From assembly GCA_032622095.1 (NCBI GenBank), contig CP136064.1:180764011-180828010 (forward strand): a stretch of 64,000 nt of DNA. Direction: 5' to 3'. This stretch comes from Siphonodentalium dalli (taxonomy: Eukaryota; Mollusca; Scaphopoda; Gadilida; Siphonodentaliidae). Each line of letters begins with the position of its first letter. The first letter of the stretch is position 1. The notes beneath the pieces were generated by a model. That model made no database searches, was not told the origin of the DNA, and saw only the letters and a program-made list of their open reading frames with translations. Positions 1 through 11,500 of this stretch are shown piece after piece. Made by a program: the position numbers and the translations under genes.

Positions 1-561
1 TGAAACTCCCTGTGGCTGTGTCCACTGATTCCACCCCCGTGGAATCTGGTAAGTATGAGAAGCTGTCAGTGTCCACATCCGTGGAAGATGCTCGCGATAC
101 CTGAGCTTCTGGTGGCGACTCAACCACATGACGTAAGGTCGGTTGGGCTTGCTGAACCGATGGAAGTCACCTCACGTGTTGTAGAGCAGAGGATGGTCGT
201 CACTGAAACTATAAGTGAGACACGGTTTGGTGGTGGGTTTGATTTCACAGAGCTGGCTGCGTGTGGGAATGACGATTACTCATTCCTGATGCAGCTGGTT
301 GATAAATCTTTTAATGAAGTACCTATTATAGACCCAACCCCAGTTGAAATGGACCGAGTTACCGAACTGGAAGCTAAGGTCGTGGTACAGTCTATCGAGA
401 TCAGTTTCCTCAGGGTGCATGTGGACGATTTAACAAAGATGATGAAGGCCACGGAAGATGCGCAAAAGAAGAAGTTGCATATGCATAAGAGAATAAGACT
501 GACCATGAAGGGTAGAAATCGAACAAAACCAAGTTTTGAGCCTAAGGCTCACATTCAATAA
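1..561 (+). CDS. 3' end of an unrecognised gene (hypothetical protein)
   Basis: The plus strand is open in one frame from base 4 to a TAA at 559-561. Within it, from 55, lies a 168-residue frame with balanced composition. It has an acidic, hydrophobic middle and a C-terminal stretch (about residues 100-155) of regularly spaced Leu/Val/Ile with many charged residues, suggesting a short coiled coil followed by a Lys/Arg-rich tail. I do not recognise the family. In a second frame, bases 3-48 also look coding and end at a strong donor-like GTAAGTAT at 49, so the true exon structure at this edge is unclear: the first exon may end at 48, or there may be a frame change near base 90. AT-rich sequence with no further coding signal follows the stop, consistent with a terminal exon. 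The window edge cuts the gene. Confidence 0.4.
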
Positions 562-3500
562 CTTGTTGAAATTTGATATTTGTTTGTTTGATATTTGATA
601 AATGTTAGCTAGTTATACCGTTTGAAATTGTATTGTCTTCTTGTATGCACGTTCATATATCAAATTATAAAAGTTTGTGAGGACACAAATATATTTGTTT
701 GAGGGTAGTGAAAGGTCCGGCCTTTACTGGTCATACAGTTTATATTTACAAATATCACTTCGTAAAATTTCGGGTGCTATCTTGCATCATAACTTTTATA
801 TTTCAAATAGCAATCTGCTATTACTTGGTACTTCTATTCATTATTATAGTAACATATATGTAGCTAAATATCAACTTCTAGTAATACGTAGTTTATCTTT
901 TATTAGTTTAAATTAATCCGTAAATTTGCGTAGTTTAGTTATCTTCATGGGCGCCGCCATATTGGTTACGTCACGGGGGATAACTCTTGTCATAAAGTTT
1001 ATGGCTTTCCGTAGTCTGATTCAGTAATTTGTCCCTTCACAAACATAAACAGCTTTATTTTGCGTGCAAATGGGGTCAGGCTTTGAATATGTGAAATATA
1101 AACATTGGAGAAATATATCTAATGTGTTTTTACTTATTCAAGGTATGGAACTATTTTGCTCTGCAAGAAATAAGCTGCAGAAACGGATTGATTGGTTCAT
1201 ATTTATATTTCTCTGCGAGACATCGTTTGCATAAGCATTCTGGTTGGTCTGCATATTTCTCTATTATTTTCAAGCTATTTCGTTGGTTTGCAGACTTGTT
1301 GCAGAGTTTTCTAGTATATAAGCTTCAACAAAATTAAAATTAATGTTCTGCATCAGTTTAGATAACTCAATTGTTTAGAATTCTGGTGTGGATCACCCTT
1401 CTGTGCTAGGTATAGATTTTTGAACTTATACATTTATTCACAGTGGTATTTTACTAAGTTTTATCTTTTAAATTGTACTTAGTTGTGTGAATGCTAGCAG
1501 TAGCTATGACACAACCTGCAGAACAATGTAAATATTGTCATCTTAATTATTTATCTAGATGTGATAATGCCAGAAGTGGCTAGTTCTCATCCACAAAAAT
1601 AGGAGATTTACAGGCTGTGTCCGAAATGGCTCACTCATTACTACCAGGTTTATGCCAAAATTATGTACAGACAAAATGTGTGATGGAGTGTCAGAAGTGA
1701 CCAAGCACTACAATTGGAGGGCTGGCTGTTGAAAATTGTATGTGTTCATTATGCCAGAAAGGCTAAGACATGTAAAATCCACAAGTATCAACATGGTAGC
1801 TCTATTCCCGGCAGAATGTCAGAAGTGACTACGTCGGAGAAGACCGGGCCAGGAAGAGAGCATATTAGAGGTAAAATAAACTGTGTCCCATTCCAGAAGG
1901 TAATTTAGTACAAGTGACAATATTTACACCTTGTAGAAGCCAGTATACTGAAGGACTTGGAATTATTCTCTCTATTTAAAATTTATAAAGTAATTTATAT
2001 AGTACGGTAAAATAATATCTGATGCAGAACCCTGGAATGACATAGTCTCCTGAAAGCAAGTATATATTATTCCAGTATTAGCATTTATTTAAATTCAGTT
2101 GTGCAAAGTAAAAAAAATAACATTATTTAGTAGCTAAAAAATTTAAGTTACATGTTCCAAGGAAGTGTTTTTTGATTATGTGATGGAGTAGGCGAGCGAA
2201 GGCCGTTGAAACTTCACAGTACACAAAAACCATTTTATTGGAATTTACAAAGTTATAACTTTTTTATAAAGTTTTTTTCACTTCAGAAAAACAATTCAGA
2301 AATTATCTGCAAGTTTATCGCAGACATTCCTAGTGTGTCTAAGTCAAGTATATCTGCAATTCTAGTGCAGATTATTTTTATTTAACTTTACTAGTTCTAT
2401 ATGCAGTTAATTAAAATTAAAGTTTATCGCATACTTTTCCTGTGTGTCACACAAAAGTAGTTGCAGGCCAGTTAGATGTTACGTTGAAAGTTCATGTTCA
2501 TTACACAATTATTTCACATATGACGTGAGATTACTTTGGTGTTGGGCGGGCTAATTTCACATTTATACTCACATGGGGACTTCTTTGTTCAGTAATAAGA
2601 ACAAGTCAGGTTGTATTATTATTAGTCTACTCTTAAAGTAAAAAATATTTATACTACTTAGTAAAACTTTTGGTAGTTTATATGAGCTACTATTCAAAGC
2701 GAATTTGTTTTATTAGTAAATTCTTTCTGGTGGTATTTTAATACATGTGTATATAATCCATAAAGCACCGGTGTTCGTTCATGTTTCGACTGTAGTGGAC
2801 CTCAGTCTTCATTACTAAGTGTCTCAGTCATGAGGGACCCTTAGTGTCAGCATTCGTAAGTCTCACAATTGTGTTCAAGGCAATTACGCTATTAAAAAGC
2901 GACCTGCACAAGAGCGTAATAGGTTTTTATTAGACATATCGCAAATATGTTCTCTGATTCTATCAGCATTTCATGTCCGACTATTATTAAAGTTATCATA
3001 CCACTTAGAAATTATTGAAATATATGTTTTATGTGGCCAAAGTTTTGTATCAATGTGTTTTGTGTATCATGTATATGATTCGTAATATTTCATCGTTTCA
3101 AATCATAAATGGTTATAAAAATCATTTTTTCCAGTTTCCATTGTTTATGTGCAAATAGTTAAATTCTATTTGTTATGCTTTTCTGCATATTAGTCTACTA
3201 TTTCTGCATGTCATTCAAATTTAAATAAGTCAAATAATTTTTCACATAAATCTCTACTTAATTGGAATAATTTTAGGTTTTCTAAAACTTTGTCAAATAA
3301 AAATTAATGTTTCAAGTCACTTTAAAGATTTTATTTAACTTCATTTAAATTATTCATAAAACGTTCATCTTTCATCTGTCACTTCATAAAAATGTGATAA
3401 ATAGTCATTCCATTCAGATCATTCAACTTGCAAAATGTTCAATCTTATTTTCATTTTCTTATACAATTACTTAACATTCCGTCCATACAAAGTTATGTCT

Positions 3501-3962
3501 GTCAAAATATTATCTATAGTTTATGTGCTAAATAAATCATTAATTTAATTTATTTTCATCATTGGGATCACGTATCCTGTTACTCACCCATCAGCTGTTG
3601 TAGGTCCAGCTAAACAATACCTACTGGTGTCAGATATTTTATTGTTACATTTTAAAAGTTACATCCACTCGGTTATTTCGGACTGTAACTAGCTGGTGAT
3701 ATATGGGAATGCATGTAGTTTTCTCTTATTGGTGGATCAGGTGGGGAGTGGTCGCAGATTAACCCATTTTGGGGAATTTTTTTACTTATTCGTAACCGTC
3801 GATTCTCTGAGAGGTAGGAACTGCATGTATTTGTATATACCACTTGTGTGTTACAGACACTTGCAAGTTGTAACAATGCAAGTTGCGATTTGTAAGTTTT
3901 GCCGAAGGTGAGTTTATTTATAATTTGAAAACAAACGAATTCAAACAGTTATGTAATTATAA
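562..3962. other. intergenic stretch, no gene seen
   Basis: About 3.4 kb of AT-rich sequence with stops in all frames and no domain-like translation. It lies between the 3' end of the plus-strand gene at the window start and the 3' end of the minus-strand P4HA-like gene. I see no terminal repeats with matching target duplications here. The small frames at 677, 1122, 1714 and 3673-3911 look like chance. Confidence 0.5.
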
Positions 3963-4338
3963 ATCACGGTGGGGAATCGCGTGGATTCGAGTTGATGAGT
4001 ATCACATATTCAAAAAATTTCATACAAGCTGATACCTCTTTGTGTCCAAACTCGCAATCGTTTGCTCTAACATTCTGACCAAAGTTGTCAGCCGAAGGAT
4101 TCTCCTAGATGTATACCGGTATGTACTTGTGTATTCCACGAACCTCCGACTGGAAACTTGGTCAGAATTCATGTTATAGAAAACTACTGAGTATTTCCGA
4201 ACAAATAAGGTATCAACTTGTTTTAAAAATAAACTAGCAGTCAAAATGTTTTATGTGTTGTGTCAGTTTCTCATATGTCATGTGTTTTGAATGCGTGTTA
4301 CTCACCAACCTCGAAACCACGTGATTCCCCACCGTGAT
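3963..4338. mobile_element. short inverted-repeat element (MITE-like), ATCACGGTGGGGAATC termini
   Basis: The ends are inverted copies of about 45 bp beginning ATCACGGTGGGGAATC, with a few mismatches between arms. The 376-bp interior has no coding capacity. The flanks are AT-rich, so the target duplication cannot be fixed. It lies past the recognised 3' end of the P4HA-like gene. A frame inside it (minus strand, about 4020-4244) superficially resembles an oxygenase strand, but because it sits between the terminal repeats it is not accepted as an exon. Confidence 0.7.
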
Positions 4339-4384
4339 AAATGCTTGTTTTAGTATACGAAATCGGTTATCGGTGCAGACGCCT

Positions 4385-4510
4385 GACATTATGTTACTAA
4401 AAGTCTGCCGCCCATTAACGATTTGTTTTCAGTTCATTCTAATTTACATTGGACATTAAACGAGTATTCTAACAGAAATTGCGGCAGCCGTAAACAACTC
4501 AACAATCTGG
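4385..4510. repeat. diverged partial copy of the interior of the 14257-14579 element
   Basis: The stretch matches 14375-14470 over about 100 bases: both share 'TTGTTTTCAGTTCATT', then 'ACATTGG' or 'TCATTGG', then 'TCTAACAGAAAT'. The terminal repeats of that element are not found here, so this is a fragment or a relative. Confidence 0.5.
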
Positions 4511-5028
4511 GGTACAACAGAAACTTCTTTCAGTATTGGTATTTACGTCACAAGATACGATCTGATATACATGTACCGGGCATCGAATCAACGGTGTTTG
4601 TTTGTTGTATGCTTGTTTTTAGATCCTTCTCGGACATCATCAATTCGAGTTAGGTGCAAATGTCACCATAGAAACTATCATAAACCTTTCTAGCGGGATA
4701 CCCTCAATTGGCAGATATGCACGTATCGCCAGTAACCAATGAAACGGCGCGTACTATAGACCACTGTCGTTAGAGAGATCTTCATGAAAGTTCTCATGGA
4801 AACAATCCGCATGTCAGACCAGTGGTCAGCGTATTCCGTGTGCCGCCCGCACTGTGGTATCTTATCAGTGTTTAGTTCGAAGTTGACCGTGTGTTGATCT
4901 TCATTTTTTTTTGCATTTGTGTCAATGGCATATATAAATATATATGGCGCTGATAAAAAAGCACATTATCACTTTTGTTTCGCGTACAAATGTCATATAC
5001 AATGAACCAATCCCAGCCGCCAGCATTT

Positions 5029-5115
5029 TTAATAAATTATCAACGAAATTGAAGGACATTCTCTGTTAAATCGGAGAGAATTGACATAACCAGACATAAC
5101 CACAGTGCTATAATA
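5029..5115 (-). CDS. candidate terminal exon of the P4HA-like gene (weak)
   Basis: After exon 10 ends in phase 0, an AG at 5116-5117 opens a 28-codon phase-0 frame ending in TAA at 5029-5031. It keeps a hydrophobic Val-Val pair near the start and a Cys-Pro 19 residues later, roughly where P4HA enzymes have AVFWYN and then HAACP. If this is the exon, the second metal-ligand His is also gone and the protein ends early, at about 505 residues. The acceptor has no good pyrimidine tract and the likeness is low, so a random frame is a real alternative. Confidence 0.25.
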   Translation of the reverse strand, partial: YYSTVVMSGYVNSLRFNRECPSISLIIY

Positions 5116-5493
5116 CTGCACTATACATCTGGTTGTCTGAAGTTTATCTATTCAGTTTATCTAATCACCTGCTAGACAAACATTAATTTAGAGGCGGCGT
5201 GGTTAACGCCTGAATGTAGATCACTCTATTGAGCGAGCCATCGGCCCTGTCTTATCATGTAAAAGCCAATCACACAAATGTGATTAGAAGTGTCTGATAT
5301 ATATTTGTTTTTGAGCCTATGCCATGCAAATGTGTTCGTGTAATAATGTTGACAAAGAACGACTCCAATCGTTGAAGTTCCAAATTATCAACCACATCTT
5401 GACAATAATGGCGTTCTGAAAACGAAATAATGAAATGAAAAGATAATCCAACTCTAGACAGAAGCACATAATTAATGTGTTTCAGACGTTTAC

Positions 5494-5562
5494 CTTTTGG
5501 AATGGTATCCTGGTTCTTGCGAGTGGGAATGCAATGCCTCCTCCGAGACCAGTGTTGCCTAA
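5494..5562 (-). CDS. P4HA-like exon 10: GGxxxFP strand
   Basis: A 23-codon phase-0 exon, acceptor CGTAATTTCAG, donor GTAAACGT. GLGGGIAFPLARTRIPFQK aligns with SAGGATVFPEVGASVWPKK of human P4HA1. The next exon should carry the second iron His and the 2-oxoglutarate-binding Lys, and it is not confidently found. Confidence 0.82.
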
Positions 5563-8500
5563 CTGAAATTACGAGAACGGCTTTAGAGAACTGGTGAACT
5601 GATCTAATGTAGATATAGTAGACACGTACATTTTCATACATCTTTATTGAAGTGTTGAAGCGCCAAGTGACTGAATTCGGCAATCGTGTTGCACATTATA
5701 TATACACAGCGTAATAATACTCTTAGAGGCTCAATTATATAGTTTAGCCAGAATGTTGTGGCTTTACATTTTGGCTTTATTTGTCCACATTTCACATATA
5801 ATGCCGGCGATGTTCTTGGCGAGTGCAAAATACATTTCAGCACAATGCTCCCAAACTATTTCCCACTGTTAACAAAGTGACGTGTTGTGTCTATTGTGAA
5901 ATTTCCCAGTTATTTCGATTCATATCTCGTCGTCCATGTGTGTACATTTGCTGGCAAGTCACGGACGTCATAATACTATTCAAAATTCCTTACGCCGAAC
6001 GTATACAAAATATGAGCTGGACATTTTAGGTACTCACGAAAATAGCAGCAGATGCTATTCTTTCATTCTCCCTCAAACCGAGATTATAATGCTTTTGGAG
6101 CCTGTTCGTTTTCTTTTTGACATCGACCTGAGATACATACAAGATAAGAGTTGTGAAATATTCCTGAGTGTTTAAAGGCCCACTTAATTTTCGAACCCCC
6201 AGATCACATTATATAAAATATATGCCATATTATAAACCATTTGAAAGAGGAAGCTCCAAGCATTGTATTTTCAACTTATTCGATGTAATCAACTGAACAT
6301 GTTGTTTTTGTTGAGATATCGACGCCTGTTCTAAGCTAAAGGGGAATAACTCTATATATTTAGATATGGAGTTATCCCCTTCCATTGAAAATAAATTCTT
6401 GGAGCCATAACGGTGGAATGATTTTATTATTTAAGCTATATTCTATTACTCTATTGGCACCTTCTGAGACACAGACGTTCCAAATGGGGATGAATTATAG
6501 TATTTTTTAATCATATTTTATGCCATAGATTGTTATTAAAATTGTATATCAAGGCGCTATGAAAAAATAATCGGTGACTCGAAAATTAAGTGGGCCTTTA
6601 ACCCCGTTTCTGTTTACTAAATATACTCGTTGGCGAGTACTTCTCATAGGAAATGTTCATATCATATGTCCAACAAACAGCCATACTATATGTATATTAT
6701 CAGAAAATGTCCCGAAAATAAATAGGAATCCTACTGCACTTAAGTATTATTTGTTGATTTGTCTGTCGTCTGCTTATATTTCCAGAACATTCGTCCATGC
6801 AAATGGATGCTTTTATAACTGATGGGGGAATCCATTAAGTGAAGAAACATATGCCCAGCTGGGGTACACGCCACGCTGGTCAGAGCATTAAAGGCCCCAT
6901 TTCGTGTCATAATGAGTATCTTACACTGTCGGAATCGTTACCCGACATGAACTCCACACGGTCGTGTTGCTGAAGGCCCTCAGTATATGTGTGTTGAAGG
7001 CTACCAAATGTTAGCCGCAGAGTGAACTTTGAACTCGACCCCATGGAGCGAAATATGTGAATTGGTCAAGTTTATATTGGTGCGTTATCTATATTACCCG
7101 GATCTGCGAAACAATGCTTGATTAGGGTACCCAACAATGCCATATGTCAAAGTGGTATACGCGTACACGTGTTGAATTCGAAAATATTTGATTCGAAGAA
7201 ATGAAAGCCAACCGAAACAGAAAACACGTTAGTAACCAAAATAGTATACAAATATAAGTGTGGCTCACACATGCATGACACCATATGTAAAATCGGCTTT
7301 GGTGAATATTCGCCAATTCATATTGGCGTTCAATTAGATGGCCAGTCGGTATCGGAAAATGTCCAATTTCTGCCAATAACACCTATTAGCAAATTAGTAA
7401 TAAATTGAAATAAACCCAAACAATGCACACTTGTGAACCATATCTGTAGAATGTTTGTTAGAAGTGATGACGTATTGGTTTTTGAAAAGTCCCCAGTAAC
7501 GTATTATATTAATATCGAGCTCGTTTTATAACTCGTTTTTAACGATACGACCCTGTGGCAAAACGCATGTTATACCACCAACATATAGCTGATGTGGAAC
7601 TGTGCGTGTGTGATGTGGCTTGATATACGCTGAGTCAAATGTTAAAACCCTCATTGAACTAAAGTCCTGGAGCAATATAAAAAATATTAGCATACAATGT
7701 GACCACAATTTACACTTTCATTCGATGACACAATGGAGTTACTACTCATGTAAATTGTCTTCAGGTTAACATTTAGTTTTAGAAAGAATTTATTCCATGA
7801 ATTGTACAACAATAATAAGTACATAAATAAGTATGATACATCATGAACCGGATTCGACATCATGCATGTTGGCTTATAATAATGTGAGTTTCCTGTACTG
7901 GTTTATGAGATGTAGAATAATAACATTGAGTCGAAAAGATTGTTTTGTCACTTGGAACTTTTTTCTTTCTTAACAAGTTAATATATGTAACGCCTCATGT
8001 TACTATTTTATTTTATGCAAATAATTATAATAACGAATTACATTCGAAAGAGTTTCATAGGACGGGTTGTTATTGTTGTTGCTGAAAACGTTGATGGTAA
8101 GAGATACAGCATCTATAAATATTCAGTTGTGCTTACCATGAAGTCCACCCTAGGACGAAATTGCCCTTGAAGCCCGACGTTGTTTATCTGTGAATAGAGA
8201 ATGTTGAAATGTAAAGTTAACCTGGTTCACTCTGTTTCGACGTTCATGCGAGGCTAACTAATTAATCAATATAATGGACAGACCTCAGATAGACAACCAC
8301 AATCGATATACCATGTTTTGTGTTATTGAGTAACACTATTTTGAGGAAACTCATTTTTTCGAATTCATGAGTTCAGTCATGGAAAACACAATTTTACACC
8401 ATAAGGCAATGCTACGCTCTCCGTTCGTGTGTTACACGCCTTATCGCGAACTAGTGGGGCCAAATTAATGTTGGCATATTCACTTTTTCGTGGAATAGCT

Positions 8501-11500
8501 TGTAGTAAAGTCCACATTATATTAAAGCATCAATATAAACTTTGATTTATCGCTTATGTTGTGACATTTCAGCTCTTAAATAAGGTCGAATAATACTTGA
8601 TATAATTATACACGTAGTGTATTTACCACGAACAGATTGAAACTAAATATATATACTTAAGAAATGAATGTAGTTTGCTGTCCACACTAAATGTGCTCCA
8701 ACTGCCATAACAATATACTAGTACCCTTCAATAAAATACACACATACACCATTCATTTCTTATATGTATATAACTCTTTCCTTGCTAATTTGTTTTCTTC
8801 TGAACTATATCTGCAGTTTGGATATTATACCATGCATCTGTGAATTCTCGATCAATTATTCTATGACTGCGCACTCAAATATACAACAAACCCAGTTATT
8901 ATATCTACCACAATTAGTCATATATGTCAACATGATATGACGGTTCGTGTTATGGCGTGTTTTATTGTGATACAAAACGCATGACCCAATTGGGAGTTGA
9001 CCAATCACGGAACAGGATTTAGTGTAACACACACGGGTTATGTAATATTACAGGAGGAATAAAATATATTCAAGAACTGTTCAATGAAGGGTCTGTTATC
9101 ATATGTCAGTTTATGGTACAGAAAACAAAATACTGTGCCTTTTGTAACCGGTTATTGTGGTTACAAATCATCTCCCGTGTTGTTAAATTCCACATATAAC
9201 ACACCTCCTCGTGTACTGCCCATTATCCCGACAGAAAAGTGAAATTTTATCCAGAATCTTGAAAGAATAACGGAAGTCACTTAAACAATGTTCATTGTTT
9301 TGAGTTACAACGTTACATTTCTTACTCGAGAGTTTTCCCAACAAGAATAAAATAAACTATTCACACGATTCTACAAACCAATGGTTACAAAGTTAAACTG
9401 TGAAGTCATTTAAAAATGCTCTGTGTTCTGAGTTATACAGTTCCATTTGCTATAACTGAGGAATCTTCCAACAAGTAAAATAATTTTGTCTCACGAATCT
9501 TCAAACTGCATGAGGGTTACAAAGTTACATTTCGAAATCATTTAAAACTATCCCGCGTTTTGACTTACAAAGGTATATTTGGCACATATATCTTTTATCC
9601 AAGAACTTTTCAAACGAATGAAAACCATGTACATTTGACAATCCATAGGCGTACGTGATCCGGTCTCACCTGATATGGCGTCTCTTGAACCGAAGCTCGA
9701 CTGATACCAAGCATGAAGGCAATTCTGTTATTCAGTTGTCCCCAAATATTGTCGTTAATGTACCTATACAAGAGAGAAATTAACAATGTACATTGCGTTT
9801 TTCCGATGAATTGCAATTGTTCTTTGTTCTGAGAATATTCGTCTGAGGATTCTAGCTCATTTTGGATTCAGCCATGCATTAAAGATGCCTTGTCAGATTT
9901 GACCCCAGATGATTTTGGTCTTGTTATTGTAATTGGAGGTCTGGAACTATGAAAACATCTTTAAATATCCGTTGATTCGTTTTTGTGTAGTTTTTATAGT
10001 ATAACGGACATTGTTATCGGAGTGATATATGTGTATTATACATGGGAGTAAAACGTAATATACTTTGCCATCCGACCGCATGGTTGTGAGGTTCTTGGGA
10101 AATGGTTTTAGTCAGATACATTTTCGACAAATATCAGGACGGAACCATACTCACCGTTCAGTTTTACTTGGTCCTTCCGGTTGGTGGGAATATCTTATTT
10201 CTTCTTCATGGAGCTGTAAATGGATAACTCTCATATACAGTATGGTTGGTAAGATATGTTCTAATGGGAACAGATTGCTAAATTTAACGGGAGACCTATC
10301 TATAGATCTATTATTGAGACAAATTCCTGCTTGAATAGACTCAATGCTTTATAAGCGAGTTCATGCAAAATAACCATTTTGTTTTAGAAAAGTCTGTAAA
10401 ACAACTATCAAGAAAAAGTACATGTAAAAATATATCGACTTTGTTCATTATTGTAACTCTCCAATAACGAGATTTCGCAGAATTAAACCACTGTTTAACC
10501 AATATTACAGTGGCAATACGATAAAAGTCCAATTAGATACCAAAGTCCAATCAAAACTTGATGGTAAACATTGGAAAGTTCAATTCTTTTAAAACTATTC
10601 TAAAAATGACTGGGAGATAGTGGCTAATAGCCAAGATTTGCGATATTTTAGGGAGGTGACAAAGACAAGCTTGGCTGTTTTGGTGATCGGTCATCGAAAT
10701 GATATAACTACTCAGTGTAATATGCTTTTTATCGACAATTTAACTTGGGTGATAAGGAATGAAAACTATTAATCGATTAATCGAAACAAGAATTGGATGC
10801 AACTTGTCTTAAATATGAGAAATCGGCAAAGATCAGCGTAGAAAAGCTACATTAAAGTGATGTGAAACACTCCGGTAGGGTGATCGACTAGAAATAGAGA
10901 ATAATCTTGTTCAAAGTAGTTCTTTTTAACAAATATAAAAACCAAATTGACAACACACACCGTCATTACTTGCGCCAGTCCATGCTGGACGCAAGTAATG
11001 TTTTCGGTTCGGATCTTTGTCTGTCTGTCCTTCCGCGAACATGTTACGTCATACCGGAAGTACATACTGTAAAAAAAATGAACACGCGCTAATATGAAAT
11101 GGTTGCATCAATTGTAATTTAAATCCACATATATACTTAATTTGCATTGTTATCTGGTTTTATTTTGGTAATAAATCGTTCATAAATGAACAATATTGAA
11201 AATTTTCAAAAAGTTCAAAATTTTCAAAAAGTTCAAAAACTTCAAAAATTTCAAAAACTTCAAAAATTTCAAAAACTTCAAAAATTTCAAAGATTTCAAA
11301 AAGTTCAAAAATTTCACAAATTTCACAAATTTCAAAAAACTTAATAATTTTTATAGGCGCCAAATTACCATCCAATACGTATACCCTTATACACTGCGGG
11401 TCAGTCCTAGTAACGCGCACGTCAACGCGTTTGAAGTTTTTAATGCGAATGTCACTTTAACATTATCCCACAGTGAGTGCCTAGTGTCACTTTAACATTC

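Noticed and set aside
4020-4244. Minus-strand frame with a VVFYNM stretch resembling the P4HA AVFWYN strand
   Set aside because: It lies wholly inside the inverted repeats of the 3963-4338 element and its splice phase does not fit exon 10.
4636-4910. Minus-strand open frame with GRHTEY... that can be lined up with the distal His region of P4HA
   Set aside because: No phase-0 acceptor connects it to exon 10 and no Trp/Lys landmarks follow; the likeness rests on one His and is not enough.
5634-5843. Minus-strand frame with ATTFWLNY, similar to P4HA AVFWYNL
   Set aside because: It is upstream of exon 10 in transcription order, so it would be in the wrong place in the protein.
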